From Streptomyces sp. SCL15-4 (GTDB taxonomy: Bacteria; Actinomycetota; Actinomycetes; Streptomycetales; Streptomycetaceae): a stretch of DNA of 64,000 nucleotides. Shown here piece by piece: positions 17,371 to 26,830 of the stretch; the stretch's first letter is position 1; every line of letters begins with the position of its first letter. Location of the stretch: assembly GCF_033366695.1 (NCBI RefSeq), contig NZ_JAOBTQ010000001.1:5456001-5520000 (forward strand), written 5' to 3'. The notes below the pieces were generated by a model, which was not told the origin of the DNA, searched no databases, and saw only the letters and a list, made by a program, of their open reading frames with translations. Position numbers and translations under genes: made by a program.

Positions 17371-18330
17371 TCAGGGGAGCCGTCGTAGCGGGGAGCCCGC
17401 CAGGTACGCCTGGATGTTCTCCACGGCCTGGCCGTAGTACGTCGTGTAGTTGGCGCGGGAGACGTAGCCGAGGTGGGGTGTGGCCAGGAGGCGGGGCGCG
17501 GTGCGCATCGGGTGGCCGGCGGGCAGCGGTTCGATGTCGAAGACGTCCACGCCGGCCCCGGCGATCCGGCCCTCGCGCAGCGCGGCCAGCAGCGCGTCCT
17601 GGTCGACGATGGCCGCGCGGGAGGTGTTGACCAGATAGGCGGTCGGCTTCATCAGGGCGAGTTCGGCGGCGCCGACGAGACCGCGGGTGCGGTCGCCGAG
17701 GGCCAGGTGGACGGAGACGAAGTCGCTGCCGGCGAGCAGTTCCTCCTTGGAGGCGGCCAGTTCGACACCGGCCTCGTCGGCGCGCTCCTCGGTGAGGTTC
17801 CGGCTCCACGCGCAGACCCGCATCCCGAAGGCGAGCCCGACCCGTGCCACCCGGCTGCCGATCCTGCCCAGCCCGAGCAGCCCCAGCCGGCGGCCGTGCA
17901 GATCGGCGCCGACGGTCGACTGCCAGGGGCCGCCCGCGCGCAGCGCGTTGTTCTCCTGCACGATCCCGCGGGCGAGGCCGAGCAGCAGCGCCCAGGTCAG
18001 CTCGACCGGCGGGGTGCCCGAACTCTCCGTACCGCACACGGTGACGCCCTGCGCCTCGGCGGCGGCGTAGTCGATGACGCCGTTGCGCATCCCGGAGGCG
18101 ATGAGCAGCTTCAGCCGCGGCAGACGGGTGATCAGGGAGGCGGGGAAAGGGACGCGTTCGCGCAGGGTGACGACGATGTCGTAGTCGGCGAGGGCCGCGG
18201 CGAGGGCGTCCTCGCCGTCCAGGTGCTCGCGCAGCGCGACGACCTCCACCCGGTCCCCGAGCCCCGACCAGTCGGCCATCTCGGCGGCCACCTGCTGGAA
18301 GTCGTCCAGCACCGCGCAACGAAGCCGCAC
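17371..18330 (-). CDS. D-2-hydroxyacid dehydrogenase family protein
   Basis: A 319-aa NAD(P)-dependent oxidoreductase of the D-isomer-specific 2-hydroxyacid dehydrogenase family. The nucleotide-binding GLLGLGRIGSRVARVGLAFGM is near residue 150. Catalytic residues are visible as Arg in VNTSRAAIVDQ, Glu in FDIEPLP and His in TPHLGY. It would reduce a 2-keto acid or oxidise the D-hydroxyacid; the substrate cannot be told. GTG at 18330 is preceded by a G-rich GAGGGGGG element. No operon partner is seen. Confidence 0.9.
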   Translation of the reverse strand: MRLRCAVLDDFQQVAAEMADWSGLGDRVEVVALREHLDGEDALAAALADYDIVVTLRERVPFPASLITRLPRLKLLIASGMRNGVIDYAAAEAQGVTVCGTESSGTPPVELTWALLLGLARGIVQENNALRAGGPWQSTVGADLHGRRLGLLGLGRIGSRVARVGLAFGMRVCAWSRNLTEERADEAGVELAASKEELLAGSDFVSVHLALGDRTRGLVGAAELALMKPTAYLVNTSRAAIVDQDALLAALREGRIAGAGVDVFDIEPLPAGHPMRTAPRLLATPHLGYVSRANYTTYYGQAVENIQAYLAGSPLRRLP

Positions 18331-18589
18331 GCTGTCACCCCCCTCTTCCGGAGCACGACTCTACCGATCACCGGGACTGCGCCGCCGACGCACCCGCCAA
18401 CCACCGCGGCAGGCAGGTCAGTTGGTGCACGAACAGTGGCACGTTCCACCGAAGTGAGGGATGCTGGAGGGGCCCCAGCTGACCAGCGGAAACATCGCGT
18501 GTCCCGGCTCTGCTCACCGAGCCGGGCGTTTTGCCGGCCGGGCGGCAGGTCGTGATCCATGGACAGGGTGACTTCTCAAAGGGGGAGCC

Positions 18590-19069
18590 ATGGAAGAAGC
18601 GCGTCCGCAGCGGCTGGTGTTCGCCGTCGAGGTGCACCGCAGGAGCGCGGGTGACTGGCGCGTGCAGGCCGTCACCCCGAGCTGGTTCTACGGCTACCAC
18701 GCCGCCGACGCCGCCGTGCAGGCCTTCGACCGCTACATGGCCCACTACCGGCAGACGGTGGCGGACCTGGTCGCTCCCGGGGCACCCGCCCTGCGCATTC
18801 TCGTCCGGGTGCAGGGCGCCGACGGCCGGCCCGTGGTGTTCATCCTGCGCAGCGTCCTGGAGCACAAGGTGCGCAGGGACGCCGGCCGCCGCCGCGAGGC
18901 CCTGGCCCGGCTGGAGGAGGCGACGGAGGCGCTCCAGTCCTCGCTGCGCGACGCGGCCGCGGCCGGCGTCCGCCAGGCGGACCTGGCCCGTATCTCCGGC
19001 TGGAGCAGGGAGACGCTGCGGAAGCTGAACCGCGGCGAGCGGCCCGAGGAGGCGGGCCAGGGGTCGTAG
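18590..19069 (+). CDS. Conserved hypothetical with C-terminal helix-turn-helix-like segment
   Basis: A 159-aa soluble protein. The first 80 residues are mixed alpha/beta (LVFAVEVHRRSAGDWRVQAV). The C-terminal third is helical and ends with QADLARISGWSRETLRKLNRGE, which looks like a short DNA-binding helix-turn-helix. A GGGGGAGCC ribosome site precedes ATG 18590. I do not know the family; a small regulator is the best guess. It is transcribed away from the dehydrogenase across a shared region of about 260 nt. Confidence 0.7.
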   Translation: MEEARPQRLVFAVEVHRRSAGDWRVQAVTPSWFYGYHAADAAVQAFDRYMAHYRQTVADLVAPGAPALRILVRVQGADGRPVVFILRSVLEHKVRRDAGRRREALARLEEATEALQSSLRDAAAAGVRQADLARISGWSRETLRKLNRGERPEEAGQGS

Positions 19070-19378
19070 CGCGTCGGAGTCCTGGCCGAGCGGCCCCCAT
19101 GCCCCGGCCGGCCGCGCCCGGCGGAGCGGTACCCCGGTGCGAGGGCTGGAGCATCGTGCCCGGGCTCACCGTGTGCGTCGTGGACCGGCCCGCCCTGCTC
19201 TCCTCGGACACGACCCGCGGCGGGTTCCTGCCGACTGCAGGCTGATCGCCGTAGAGCCGTGAAGCCGTGAGCCGCAGAGGGGTGGAGGCCGGCGGGTGGC
19301 GAGGCGCTTGGCCCGGGTGCGACGCGTGTCGGGCCGGAAGGGAAATGACCAGCGTTCGCGCTGGTCAGTGGATGTGAG
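19070..19378. other. Intergenic region before tRNA-Arg
   Basis: I see no supportable gene in these 309 nt. Open frames here are Arg/Pro-rich and lack ribosome sites. The tRNA is read from the other strand, so this is its downstream flank. Confidence 0.5.
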
Positions 19379-19451
19379 CGCCCCCGGCAGGACTCGAACC
19401 TGCGGCCAAGCGCTTAGAAGGCGCCTGCTCTATCCACTGAGCTACGGGGGC
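19379..19451 (-). tRNA. tRNA-Arg (anticodon UCU)
   Basis: On the minus strand the acceptor stem GCCCCCG pairs with CGGGGGC, followed by discriminator G. The D-arm (GCTCAGTGGATAGAGC), the anticodon loop in GCCTTCTAAGC with anticodon TCT, and the T-arm (CAGGTTCGAGTCCTG) are all standard. CCA is not encoded. It reads AGA codons, which are rare in this genome's own genes. Confidence 0.96.
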
Positions 19452-19772
19452 CGGGTGGGGTGGCCTCGTGCCTGGTGGCCTGGTGGGGGCCGATCCGTGA
19501 CGTTGCCGGGGTCAAGGATAGGGCTCCCGGTTCCTTGACCCTGTCGCCTCGCCTCCGTGGCTCGATGTGGAGGTTCGGTGAAGCGGTCCTGATAATCGCA
19601 GGCAGGTACGAATCGTGCATCGCTTTTGGCCCCTGAGGCGCCGGGTGTTGTGCACTCGTTATGCCTGGACTGTGCCAGTGTCCCACTCGTCCCTTCTGCC
19701 CGTTCTGTTCCGTCGGCGCGCAGACATGTCCATATGCTTCAGAATTCCCCTAAAATTGGGCATTCTTCGCAT

Positions 19773-21380
19773 GTGGTGACCTTGGACGTACGGCCTCAGC
19801 TGCTCGACACACTCTCCGCACTGCGCGACCGTGTTGCCGCCGCACGCTTTCCGCTGCCCCTGGCCGGGGCGCCACGCGCGCGCGCCAACCGCGACGAACT
19901 CCTCGCGCAGCTCGACGACTATCTCGTACCCCGATTGCGGCACCCCGAGGCGCCGTTGCTCGCCGTCATCGGCGGCTCCACCGGGGCGGGAAAGTCGACG
20001 CTGGTCAACTCCCTCGTCGGCCGGCGGGTGAGCGAGGCGGGCGTGCTCCGGCCGACCACCCGGACACCGGTCCTCGTCTGCCATCCGGAGGATCATCACT
20101 GGTTCAGCGGCATGCGCGTGCTCCCCGCCCTCACCCGCGTATGGACCCCCGACCGGGACCCGGCCGAGGAGTTTCCGCCCACCGAGGACGACCACGCGCG
20201 CGTACTGCGCGTCGAGACGGCCGACACCCTCCCGCGCGGCCTCGCCCTCCTCGACGCCCCCGACGTCGACTCCCTCATCGCGGACAACCGCGTCCTCGCC
20301 GCGCAGCTGATCTGCGCCGCCGACATCTGGATCATGGTCACCACGGCCGCCCGCTACGCCGACGCCGTCCCCTGGCACCTGCTGCGCACCGCCAAGGAGT
20401 ACGACGCGACCCTCGTCACCGTCCTGGACCGGGTGCCCCACCAGGTCGTCTCCGAGGTCTCCCGGCAGTACGGCGCCCTGCTCACCAAGGCCGGGCTCGG
20501 CGACGTACCCCGCTTCACCGTGCCCGAGCTGCCGGAGTCCGCCTGGGGTGCCGGACTGCTGCCCGCCACCGCCGTCGCGCCCCTGAAGAGCTGGCTCGCC
20601 CACCACGCCCAGGACCCCGCCGCCCGCCAGCACGTCATGGCCCGCACCGCCTACGGCCTCCTCGACTCGCTGAAGGCCCGCATGCCCGAGCTGGCCGGCG
20701 CCGCCGCGGCCCAGTACGCGGCGGCCCTCCGGCTCACCTCCGCCGTGGACGCCGCCTACGACAGCGAGCACGCGCGCGTGCGCAGCCGCCTGCAGTCCGG
20801 CGCCGTCCTCGCCGGCGACGCCCTCAAGCGCTGGCGCGCCTTCCCCCTGGACTGCACCGCCGGCGAACTACTCGACGCCCTCGTGGAGAGCCTGGCCGCG
20901 CTGCTGCTGTGCGCCGTCACCGCCGCCGACGAGCGCGTGGACGACGCCTGGCGGCGCGAACCCGCCGCCCGCGCCCCCGAGCTGACCCCCCGCGGCACCT
21001 CCCTGCAGAGCGCCGAGCACCGCATCGGGCTCGCGGCCCGGCGCTGGCGGCGCGAGCTGGAGGAGTACGCCGAGGACGAGGTACGGGTCCTGGAACGCAC
21101 CGGCGCCCCCGATCCCGAGGTCGTCGCCGCCCTCGTCGCCACGGCGGTACTGGGCGGGCGCCGGGCGCGTACCGCCGGCGAGGGGCTCGCCGAGCGGCTC
21201 GGCGCACACGGTGTGCTCCGGCTGCGCGACCGGGCCGGACGGCTGCTCGCCGACCACGTGGACCGCGTCATGCACACCGAACGCGAGCGGCGCCTCGCCC
21301 CGCTCGACGCCCTGGACGTCCATCCCGAGCCCCAGGCCGAACTCATCGCCGCGCTGTCCGTACTGCAGAAGGAGAGGTGA
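19773..21380 (+). CDS. dynA: Dynamin-like GTPase (DynA-like)
   Basis: A 535-aa protein of the bacterial dynamin-like pair that stabilises FtsZ rings during sporulation septation in Streptomyces. The P-loop [10 protein letters not shown] lies near residues 67-76, a switch-type LLDAPDVDS near 154-162 and a VTVLDRVPH segment at the G4 position. The rest is helical, with no transmembrane span. GTG at 19773 (or 19776) is chosen because family-like sequence ([10 protein letters not shown]) begins there and the upstream sequence is A/T-rich and untranslated in character; ATG 19734 is possible. It is followed 3 nt later by the partner gene. Assignment as DynA rests on order and lack of membrane spans. 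Confidence 0.82.
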   Translation: MVTLDVRPQLLDTLSALRDRVAAARFPLPLAGAPRARANRDELLAQLDDYLVPRLRHPEAPLLAVIGGSTGAGKSTLVNSLVGRRVSEAGVLRPTTRTPVLVCHPEDHHWFSGMRVLPALTRVWTPDRDPAEEFPPTEDDHARVLRVETADTLPRGLALLDAPDVDSLIADNRVLAAQLICAADIWIMVTTAARYADAVPWHLLRTAKEYDATLVTVLDRVPHQVVSEVSRQYGALLTKAGLGDVPRFTVPELPESAWGAGLLPATAVAPLKSWLAHHAQDPAARQHVMARTAYGLLDSLKARMPELAGAAAAQYAAALRLTSAVDAAYDSEHARVRSRLQSGAVLAGDALKRWRAFPLDCTAGELLDALVESLAALLLCAVTAADERVDDAWRREPAARAPELTPRGTSLQSAEHRIGLAARRWRRELEEYAEDEVRVLERTGAPDPEVVAALVATAVLGGRRARTAGEGLAERLGAHGVLRLRDRAGRLLADHVDRVMHTERERRLAPLDALDVHPEPQAELIAALSVLQKER

Positions 21381-21383
21381 CCG

Positions 21384-23960
21384 ATGACCGCCGTCACTGA
21401 CCAGGACCACACGGAGCACACCGACCACATGAGGCGCACCGACAGCGGCAGCGGCGACACCGGGTCCCTGGAGCACGGCGGTCGCGCCGGCGCGGGCCCC
21501 GCGGACGGCACCGGGCGCGCGCGCCTGAACCCGGTGAAGGAGGCAGGCGGGGACGACGCCCTCCCCGCGCCCCAGGGCAACGGCGAGGACGACGGGGGCG
21601 GGGGCGGAGGCGGAGGCGGCGGTGCGGGCGTCCTGCACGCGCGCGTGCGGGACGAGCACGGCGACGGCGGCCCGACCACCGGCCGGGAGGGTCCCGCGCG
21701 CGTACGGGACGACAACGCCGACCGCGAGCAGGACCAGCCGGACCAGCCGGACCAGCCGGACCAGCAGGACCAGCAGGACCAGCAGGACCAGCAGGACAGC
21801 ACCGACCACGACCACGGCCGTGGCGCCGAGCAGGACGGCGGTCGTGGCGCCGAGCACGACGGTGGCCGTGGCGCCGAGCACGACGGTGGCCGTGGCGCCG
21901 AGCGTGAACACAGCCGTAGCGCGGACCGTGAACACAGCCGTGACCGTGACCGCGATCGCGGTCACGGTCTCGGTCGGGAGGCCGACCGTGAGCGGGACGG
22001 TCACGCCGTACGGGACCCCGACCGCGACCGTGACCGGCGCGCCGTACAGGAGCGTGACCGGCGTGCCGAGCACGGCGGCAGCGCGGACCCGGACCGTCCC
22101 GCGCGCGGCCGTGGCGCCGGGCAGGGCGTCTCGGTGCCCCGTCCCCACCCCCCGCACTCCGCGAAGCCCGGCGGTGCCACGCCTCCCAAGACGGCCGCCA
22201 CCGCGGGCGCCGCCACGGACGGCGACTCCGCCACCCCCACGGAGACCTGGGACGACGGTCTCATCGCCCGGCGCGTCACCGAGGCCGGCTCCGCCGCCCT
22301 CGCCGCCGAACGCGCCTCCGCCGCGGAGCAGCCGCACCGCGGGCCGGGCGCGCACGTCCCGGTCCCGCTGGCGTACGACGGCCCGCTGCGGTCCCGGCTG
22401 AACGCCCTGCGTGAACTCGTGGGACTGTCCAGGACCCGGCTGGACAGCCACACGCTCGCCGAGGCGGGCCGGGTCCTGGACGAGGCCGCCGCCCGCCGCA
22501 AGCTCTCCGGCCGGCACACCGTCGTCGCCCTGGCCGGTGCCACCGGCAGCGGCAAGTCCCAGCTGTTCAACGCGCTCGCCGGGGTGGCCATCTCGGAGAC
22601 CGGCGTACGCCGTCCGACCACCGCCGCGCCCATCGCGTGCAGCTGGAGCGACGGCGCGGCGAGCCTCATCGACCGGCTGGGCATCCCGGGCCGGCTGCGC
22701 CGCCGCCCCATGCACAGCCCGGACAACGAGGGGCAGTTGCGCGGGCTGGTCCTGGTCGACCTGCCCGACCACGACTCCGCCGCCGTACAGCACCGCGAAC
22801 AGGTCGACCGGATCCTGAAGCTCGTCGACGCGGTGATCTGGGTGGTCGACCCCGAGAAGTACGCCGACGCCATGCTGCACGAGCGCTATCTGCGGCCGAT
22901 GGCCGGTCACGCGGAGGTCATGTTCATCGTCCTCAACCAGGTGGACCGGCTGCCCGGTGACGCCGCCGACCAGGTCCTGGACGACCTGCGGCGGCTGCTG
23001 GACGAGGACGGCATCGCGCTCGGCGAGCACGGCGAACCGGGCGCCACCGTGCTCGCGCTGTCCGCGCTCACCGGCGAGGGCGTCGGCGAACTGCGCGAGA
23101 CGCTCGGCCAGTTCGTGGCGGAGCGCGGCGCGGCGGCCCGCCGGGTGGCAGCCGACCTGGACGCCGCCGCGGTCGGACTGCGGCCCGTGTACGCCACCGG
23201 GCGGCGGGCCGGCCTCACCGAGGAGGCGCGCGAGGAGTTCGCCGCGCGGCTGGCGGACGCGGTGGGCGCCACGGCGGCGGGCGAGGCCGCCGAACGGGCG
23301 TGGCTGCGCAACGCCAACCGCGCCTGCGGCACGCCCTGGCTGCGGCTGTGGCGCTGGTACCAGGGCCGCGGCGAGGCCACGACGGGCCGCCACGCGGCCC
23401 GTACCCAGGCCGACGAGGAGGCGACGGCCCGCCAGCGGGTGGAGCAGGCGGTCCGTACGGTCTCCGACCGGGCCTCGGCCGGGCTGCCCGCGCCGTGGGC
23501 GCAGGCGGTGCGCGAGGCGGCCGTACGCGGCTCCCAGGGGCTGTCCGAGGCGCTGGACGCCCTGGTGGCGCGGGCCGGGCTGCCGCCGGGCCGCCCGCCG
23601 CGGCCGGGCTGGTGGCCGGCGGCGGTACTGGTCCAGGCGGCGATGACGCTGCTGCAGATCGTGGGCGGCGGATGGCTCACGGGACAGATCGCCGGGCTGA
23701 TGGCACCCAACCTGGGCGTTCCGGTGCTGCTGATGGTGTGCGGGATCGTCGGCGGGCCACTGGTGGAGTGGGGGTGCCGGATCGCGGCCCGGGGGCCCGC
23801 CCGGCGCTACGGCCAGGAGGCGGAACGGCGCTTGCGGGAGGCGGCGGCGAGCTGCGGCCGGGCCCGGGTGCTCGATCCGGTGGCGGCGGAGCTGCTGCGG
23901 TACCGGGAGGTGCGGGAGCAGTACGGGAGGGTCGCCCGGAGCAGGGCCGGGGTGGTGTGA
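21384..23960 (+). CDS. dynB: Membrane-bound dynamin-like GTPase (DynB-like)
   Basis: An 858-aa partner of the preceding GTPase. The first ~280 residues are disordered and highly charged, with DQPDQQ and GRGAEHDG/DRDR tracts. The GTPase domain has GATGSGKSQLFNALAG (G1), VDLPDHDS (G3) and NQVDRLPG (G4). Two hydrophobic stretches near residues 745-795 would anchor it in the membrane. ATG at 21384 with GGAGAGG just upstream follows the dynA stop by 3 nt, so the two are cotranslated. The unusually long repetitive N terminus may be species-specific. Confidence 0.82.
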   Translation: MTAVTDQDHTEHTDHMRRTDSGSGDTGSLEHGGRAGAGPADGTGRARLNPVKEAGGDDALPAPQGNGEDDGGGGGGGGGGAGVLHARVRDEHGDGGPTTGREGPARVRDDNADREQDQPDQPDQPDQQDQQDQQDQQDSTDHDHGRGAEQDGGRGAEHDGGRGAEHDGGRGAEREHSRSADREHSRDRDRDRGHGLGREADRERDGHAVRDPDRDRDRRAVQERDRRAEHGGSADPDRPARGRGAGQGVSVPRPHPPHSAKPGGATPPKTAATAGAATDGDSATPTETWDDGLIARRVTEAGSAALAAERASAAEQPHRGPGAHVPVPLAYDGPLRSRLNALRELVGLSRTRLDSHTLAEAGRVLDEAAARRKLSGRHTVVALAGATGSGKSQLFNALAGVAISETGVRRPTTAAPIACSWSDGAASLIDRLGIPGRLRRRPMHSPDNEGQLRGLVLVDLPDHDSAAVQHREQVDRILKLVDAVIWVVDPEKYADAMLHERYLRPMAGHAEVMFIVLNQVDRLPGDAADQVLDDLRRLLDEDGIALGEHGEPGATVLALSALTGEGVGELRETLGQFVAERGAAARRVAADLDAAAVGLRPVYATGRRAGLTEEAREEFAARLADAVGATAAGEAAERAWLRNANRACGTPWLRLWRWYQGRGEATTGRHAARTQADEEATARQRVEQAVRTVSDRASAGLPAPWAQAVREAAVRGSQGLSEALDALVARAGLPPGRPPRPGWWPAAVLVQAAMTLLQIVGGGWLTGQIAGLMAPNLGVPVLLMVCGIVGGPLVEWGCRIAARGPARRYGQEAERRLREAAASCGRARVLDPVAAELLRYREVREQYGRVARSRAGVV
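21729..21795 (+). repeat. Tandem 9-nt repeats in the dynB N-terminal tract
   Basis: Seven consecutive copies of gaccagccg or gaccagcag encode DQP then DQQ units. They are followed by longer GRGAEHDG units at about 21820-21900. Exact copies at nucleotide level suggest length variation between strains. Confidence 0.85.
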
Positions 23961-24122
23961 GCGGCCTGGGGGTGGTGTGGGGCCGGGATGGAGCGGGGGC
24001 TGGGGGAGAGCGGCTCGGGTGGTGCGGGGCCTGTTGGCCTGTTGAGGGGGCTGCGGGAGTGGGTTCCGGGTGGTGCGGGGGCCGGGGGAACGGCTGGGGT
24101 CTCACCCGTGCGGGTGGCGGAG
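23961..24122. other. G-rich intergenic stretch after dynB
   Basis: G-rich sequence with repeated ggtggtg/ggggctg words and no supportable gene. With the DnaA boxes it forms a 405-nt gap upstream of ssb. Confidence 0.4.
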
Positions 24123-24149
24123 TTGTCCACAGGCGGGCGGCCGTCCACA
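24123..24149 (+). promoter_or_regulatory. Pair of DnaA boxes upstream of ssb
   Basis: TTGTCCACA at 24123-24131 matches the preferred Streptomyces DnaA box exactly. CCGTCCACA at 24141-24149 is a variant in the same orientation, 18 bp away start to start. They lie about 217 nt before the ssb start codon in non-coding DNA. They may place ssb under DnaA or act as a small DnaA-titration site. Confidence 0.6.
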
Positions 24150-24365
24150 GCGCCCGGCGGTCTCGGCCCGGCGGAGGCAGTCTGAGGGCACGGCGATCGC
24201 GGGGCGGTCCGGCCGCACAGGCGGCGGGCGGTTCCGGTGATCGGCGGGACGTGCGGGCGCGTACGGCAGTCGTACGCGCCGGCACGGCAGACGCAGCCGT
24301 ACGGGACGGGCCCGTACGTGTGTCCGCCCGGCCGGAAGCGCGCGGGCGGGGGAGGGGAGCGAGAC

Positions 24366-24842
24366 ATGAACGAGACCATCGTCTGTGTGGTGGGCAACGT
24401 GGCGACCCAGCCGGTCTACCGCGAGTCGGCGGCGGGTCCGTCGGCCCGGTTCCGGCTGGCGGTGACCGCGCGGTACTGGGACCGGGAGAAGAGCGCCTGG
24501 ACGGACGGGCACACCAACTTCTTCACGGTGTGGACCAACCGCCAGCTCGCGGTCAACGTGGCCGCGTGCGTGGAGGTGGGCCAGCCGGTCGTCGTGCAGG
24601 GCCGGCTGAAGGTGCGCACGGAGACACGGGAGGGACAGCAGCCGTGGGCCTCCGCCGACATCGACGCCGTGGCGATGGGCCACGACCTGACGCGCGGTAC
24701 GGCGCTCTTCCAGCGCGCGGCCAGGCCGGACGCACCGCCCGCGGCGACCCGCCCGGAACCGAACTGGGAGACACCGCGCCCACCGGACCCCAGGGAAGAA
24801 CAAACGGACCAACAGGCGCCTGATCCGGTATCGGTGACGTGA
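24366..24842 (+). CDS. ssbB: Single-stranded DNA-binding protein (SsbB type)
   Basis: A 158-aa OB-fold SSB. The fold spans about residues 1-110, starting NETIVCVVGNVATQPVYRES with typical aromatic positions (ARFRLAVTARYWDREK, TNFFTVWTNRQLA, VVVQGRLKV). The C-terminal linker is short and lacks the acidic DDIPF tip, so it is not the main replication SSB. S. coelicolor SsbB has the same property and serves chromosome segregation at sporulation. Position beside dynAB fits that role. GGAGGGGAGC precedes ATG 24366. Confidence 0.88.
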   Translation: MNETIVCVVGNVATQPVYRESAAGPSARFRLAVTARYWDREKSAWTDGHTNFFTVWTNRQLAVNVAACVEVGQPVVVQGRLKVRTETREGQQPWASADIDAVAMGHDLTRGTALFQRAARPDAPPAATRPEPNWETPRPPDPREEQTDQQAPDPVSVT

Positions 24843-25174
24843 CGTCAGGTGTGTCGATGACGGTGCGTCACGTGCCGTCGGTGATGTGCCGTCATGTGCC
24901 GCAGGTGACGTGTGCGCCAAGCCACCGGAATCGCTTCCGCCGCTTGCCGAACTGCCCGAACGTGCCGTGGGAAGCGGTGGATTTGTCGATATGGCCAGCT
25001 CGTGGACGGGGCCGGCGATAACGATTGCGGATCGGATCGGCCATCGGATGATCAGACCGACGGGTCGGACTCCGAGTGATCCATAGGATGCCGGGCGTGC
25101 CCCTAGGGGGCTGCCGATTTCTGCTGGTGGGACCGTCCCCCACGTCCAACGGGTCCTGCTCGAAGGGGAATTCT
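24843..25174 (+). promoter_or_regulatory. Upstream region of the thioester-domain gene
   Basis: A 332-nt gap. TGACGTCA at 24839-24846 overlaps the ssb stop. Three or four loose copies of a gtgccgtc/atgtgccg word follow at 24860-24910. A promoter must lie here, but I cannot name its elements. Confidence 0.35.
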
Positions 25175-26581
25175 GTGCTTGCTGCGCTCTCTGGGCTGTG
25201 CCGGTCCACCGGAACGGCCCGCCTGGCCGCCGCCGCCACGGTGTCCGGCCTCATGGCGGCCGGTGTGCTGTCCGGCGCCGGTACGGCGGTGGCCGACGAG
25301 GCGCCGCGGTCCGGAGGCGGGGCGACGGCCACCAACAACGGCCTGAAGACCTACGGCGAGGCCGTGATCCACGAGGACGGCGGCGACCGGCGGGTCTCGG
25401 CGGGCCTGTTCGAGATGTCCGTGGACGGCGGCGGCACGCTCCAGACGTACTGCGTCGACCTGCGCAACCCGACCCAGCGTGACGCCCGCTACCAGGAGAC
25501 GTCCTGGAGCGGCACCTCGCTGGGCACCAACAAGGACGCGGGCCGGATCCGCTGGATACTCCAGCACTCCTACCCCCAGGTCAACGACCTCGCCGCACTG
25601 GCCCGGAAGGCGGGCACGCACGGGCTGACCGAGCAGGACGCGGCGGCCGGCACCCAGGTGGCCATCTGGCGCTACTCCGACGGCGCCGACGTCGACGCCG
25701 TTGACCCGCAGGCCGAGAAACTGGCCGACTACCTCCAGAAGAGCGCCCGGCGCGTCGCCGAACCACGGGCCTCGCTCACCCTGGACCCGCCCGCGGTCGC
25801 CGGCCGGCCGGGTGAACGGCTCGGCCCGGTCACCGTGCACACCGGCGCGAGCGCGGTCACGGTGAGCCCGTCGGCGGACGCGGCCACCAGCGGAGTGCGG
25901 ATCGTCGACAAGAACGGCAAGGCGATCACCGCGGCGAGGAACGGCAGCCGGCTGTACTTCGACATCCCCGAGGACGCGGCGGACAGCACGGCCGAGCTGA
26001 CCGTGCAGGCGTCCACGACCGTGCCGGTGGGCCGGGCGTTCGCCTCCGAGAGCCGCAGCCAGACGCAGATCCTGGCCGGCTCCAGCGAGTCGACCGTCTC
26101 CGCCACCGCGACGGCCGACTGGGCCGCCGAGGGCGCGATACCGGCGGTGTCGGCCCGCGAGAACTGCGCCAAGGGCGGGGTGGACATCACCGCGGTCAAC
26201 AAGGGCGACCAGCCGTTCACGTTCCAGCTGATGGGTGCCGTCCACACGATCCCCGCGGGCGCGACCCGCACGGTGACCGTGCCGCTCCAGGAGGACCAGG
26301 CCTACGATTTCACGATCACCGGCCCCCACGGACTCAGCCGCCGCTTCACCGGCGTCCTGGACTGCAAGATCCAGGGCGCGGTCACGACCCAGACGGCCCG
26401 GCTCCCCAACGAGCCCGGCCCGGCCTCGGTCGGCGGCAGCGCCGTGGAGACCACCGACCTGGCCGCGACCGGCGGCTCCGCCATCACTCCGCTGATCGCC
26501 GGAGTGGCCATCGGCCTGGTGGTGATCGGCGGCGCGGTCCTGGTCGTCCTGCGCAGGAAGGACACGACGCCGGAGGCGTGA
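25175..26581 (+). CDS. Thioester-domain (TED) surface protein with LAxTG sortase anchor
   Basis: A 468-aa secreted and wall-anchored protein. A signal peptide ends near TAVADE (residue 40). The thioester domain covers about 55-175; C93 in TYCVDL and Q161 in GTQVAIW are the pair expected to form the internal Cys-Gln thioester, which can bond covalently to a target surface. Two beta-sandwich-like regions follow. LAATG near 430 is followed by a hydrophobic segment and RRKDTTPEA, a sortase E signal. GTG at 25175 has GAAGGGG 6 nt before it. It is the second LAxTG protein of the window. Confidence 0.88.
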   Translation: MLAALSGLCRSTGTARLAAAATVSGLMAAGVLSGAGTAVADEAPRSGGGATATNNGLKTYGEAVIHEDGGDRRVSAGLFEMSVDGGGTLQTYCVDLRNPTQRDARYQETSWSGTSLGTNKDAGRIRWILQHSYPQVNDLAALARKAGTHGLTEQDAAAGTQVAIWRYSDGADVDAVDPQAEKLADYLQKSARRVAEPRASLTLDPPAVAGRPGERLGPVTVHTGASAVTVSPSADAATSGVRIVDKNGKAITAARNGSRLYFDIPEDAADSTAELTVQASTTVPVGRAFASESRSQTQILAGSSESTVSATATADWAAEGAIPAVSARENCAKGGVDITAVNKGDQPFTFQLMGAVHTIPAGATRTVTVPLQEDQAYDFTITGPHGLSRRFTGVLDCKIQGAVTTQTARLPNEPGPASVGGSAVETTDLAATGGSAITPLIAGVAIGLVVIGGAVLVVLRRKDTTPEA

Positions 26582-26830
26582 GGGGCCGGGCGGGCCGATG
26601 GCGCGGGGCGGAGAAACGGCCCCGCCCCGTGAGTTCGGGCCACCGTGAGTTCGGGCGGCCGTGAGCCCTGGCGACGGTGCGCCCGGCCGCCCGGTATCGA
26701 TCGCGGTGCGCGGGAGATTGAAGCGGCCGGGACCCGGGCCGCTGAGCCGCCGGGACCTCCGGACCGCCGGGACCCCGGGCTGCCGGGATCCCGGCCGTCA
26801 GGATCCCGGTGCATGGGTCCCGGCGCCTCT

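Noticed and set aside
20868..23393. 841-codon minus-strand open frame opposite dynA/dynB
   Set aside because: It mirrors high-G+C codon structure of the genuine GTPase genes; the plus strand has clear P-loops and ribosome sites.
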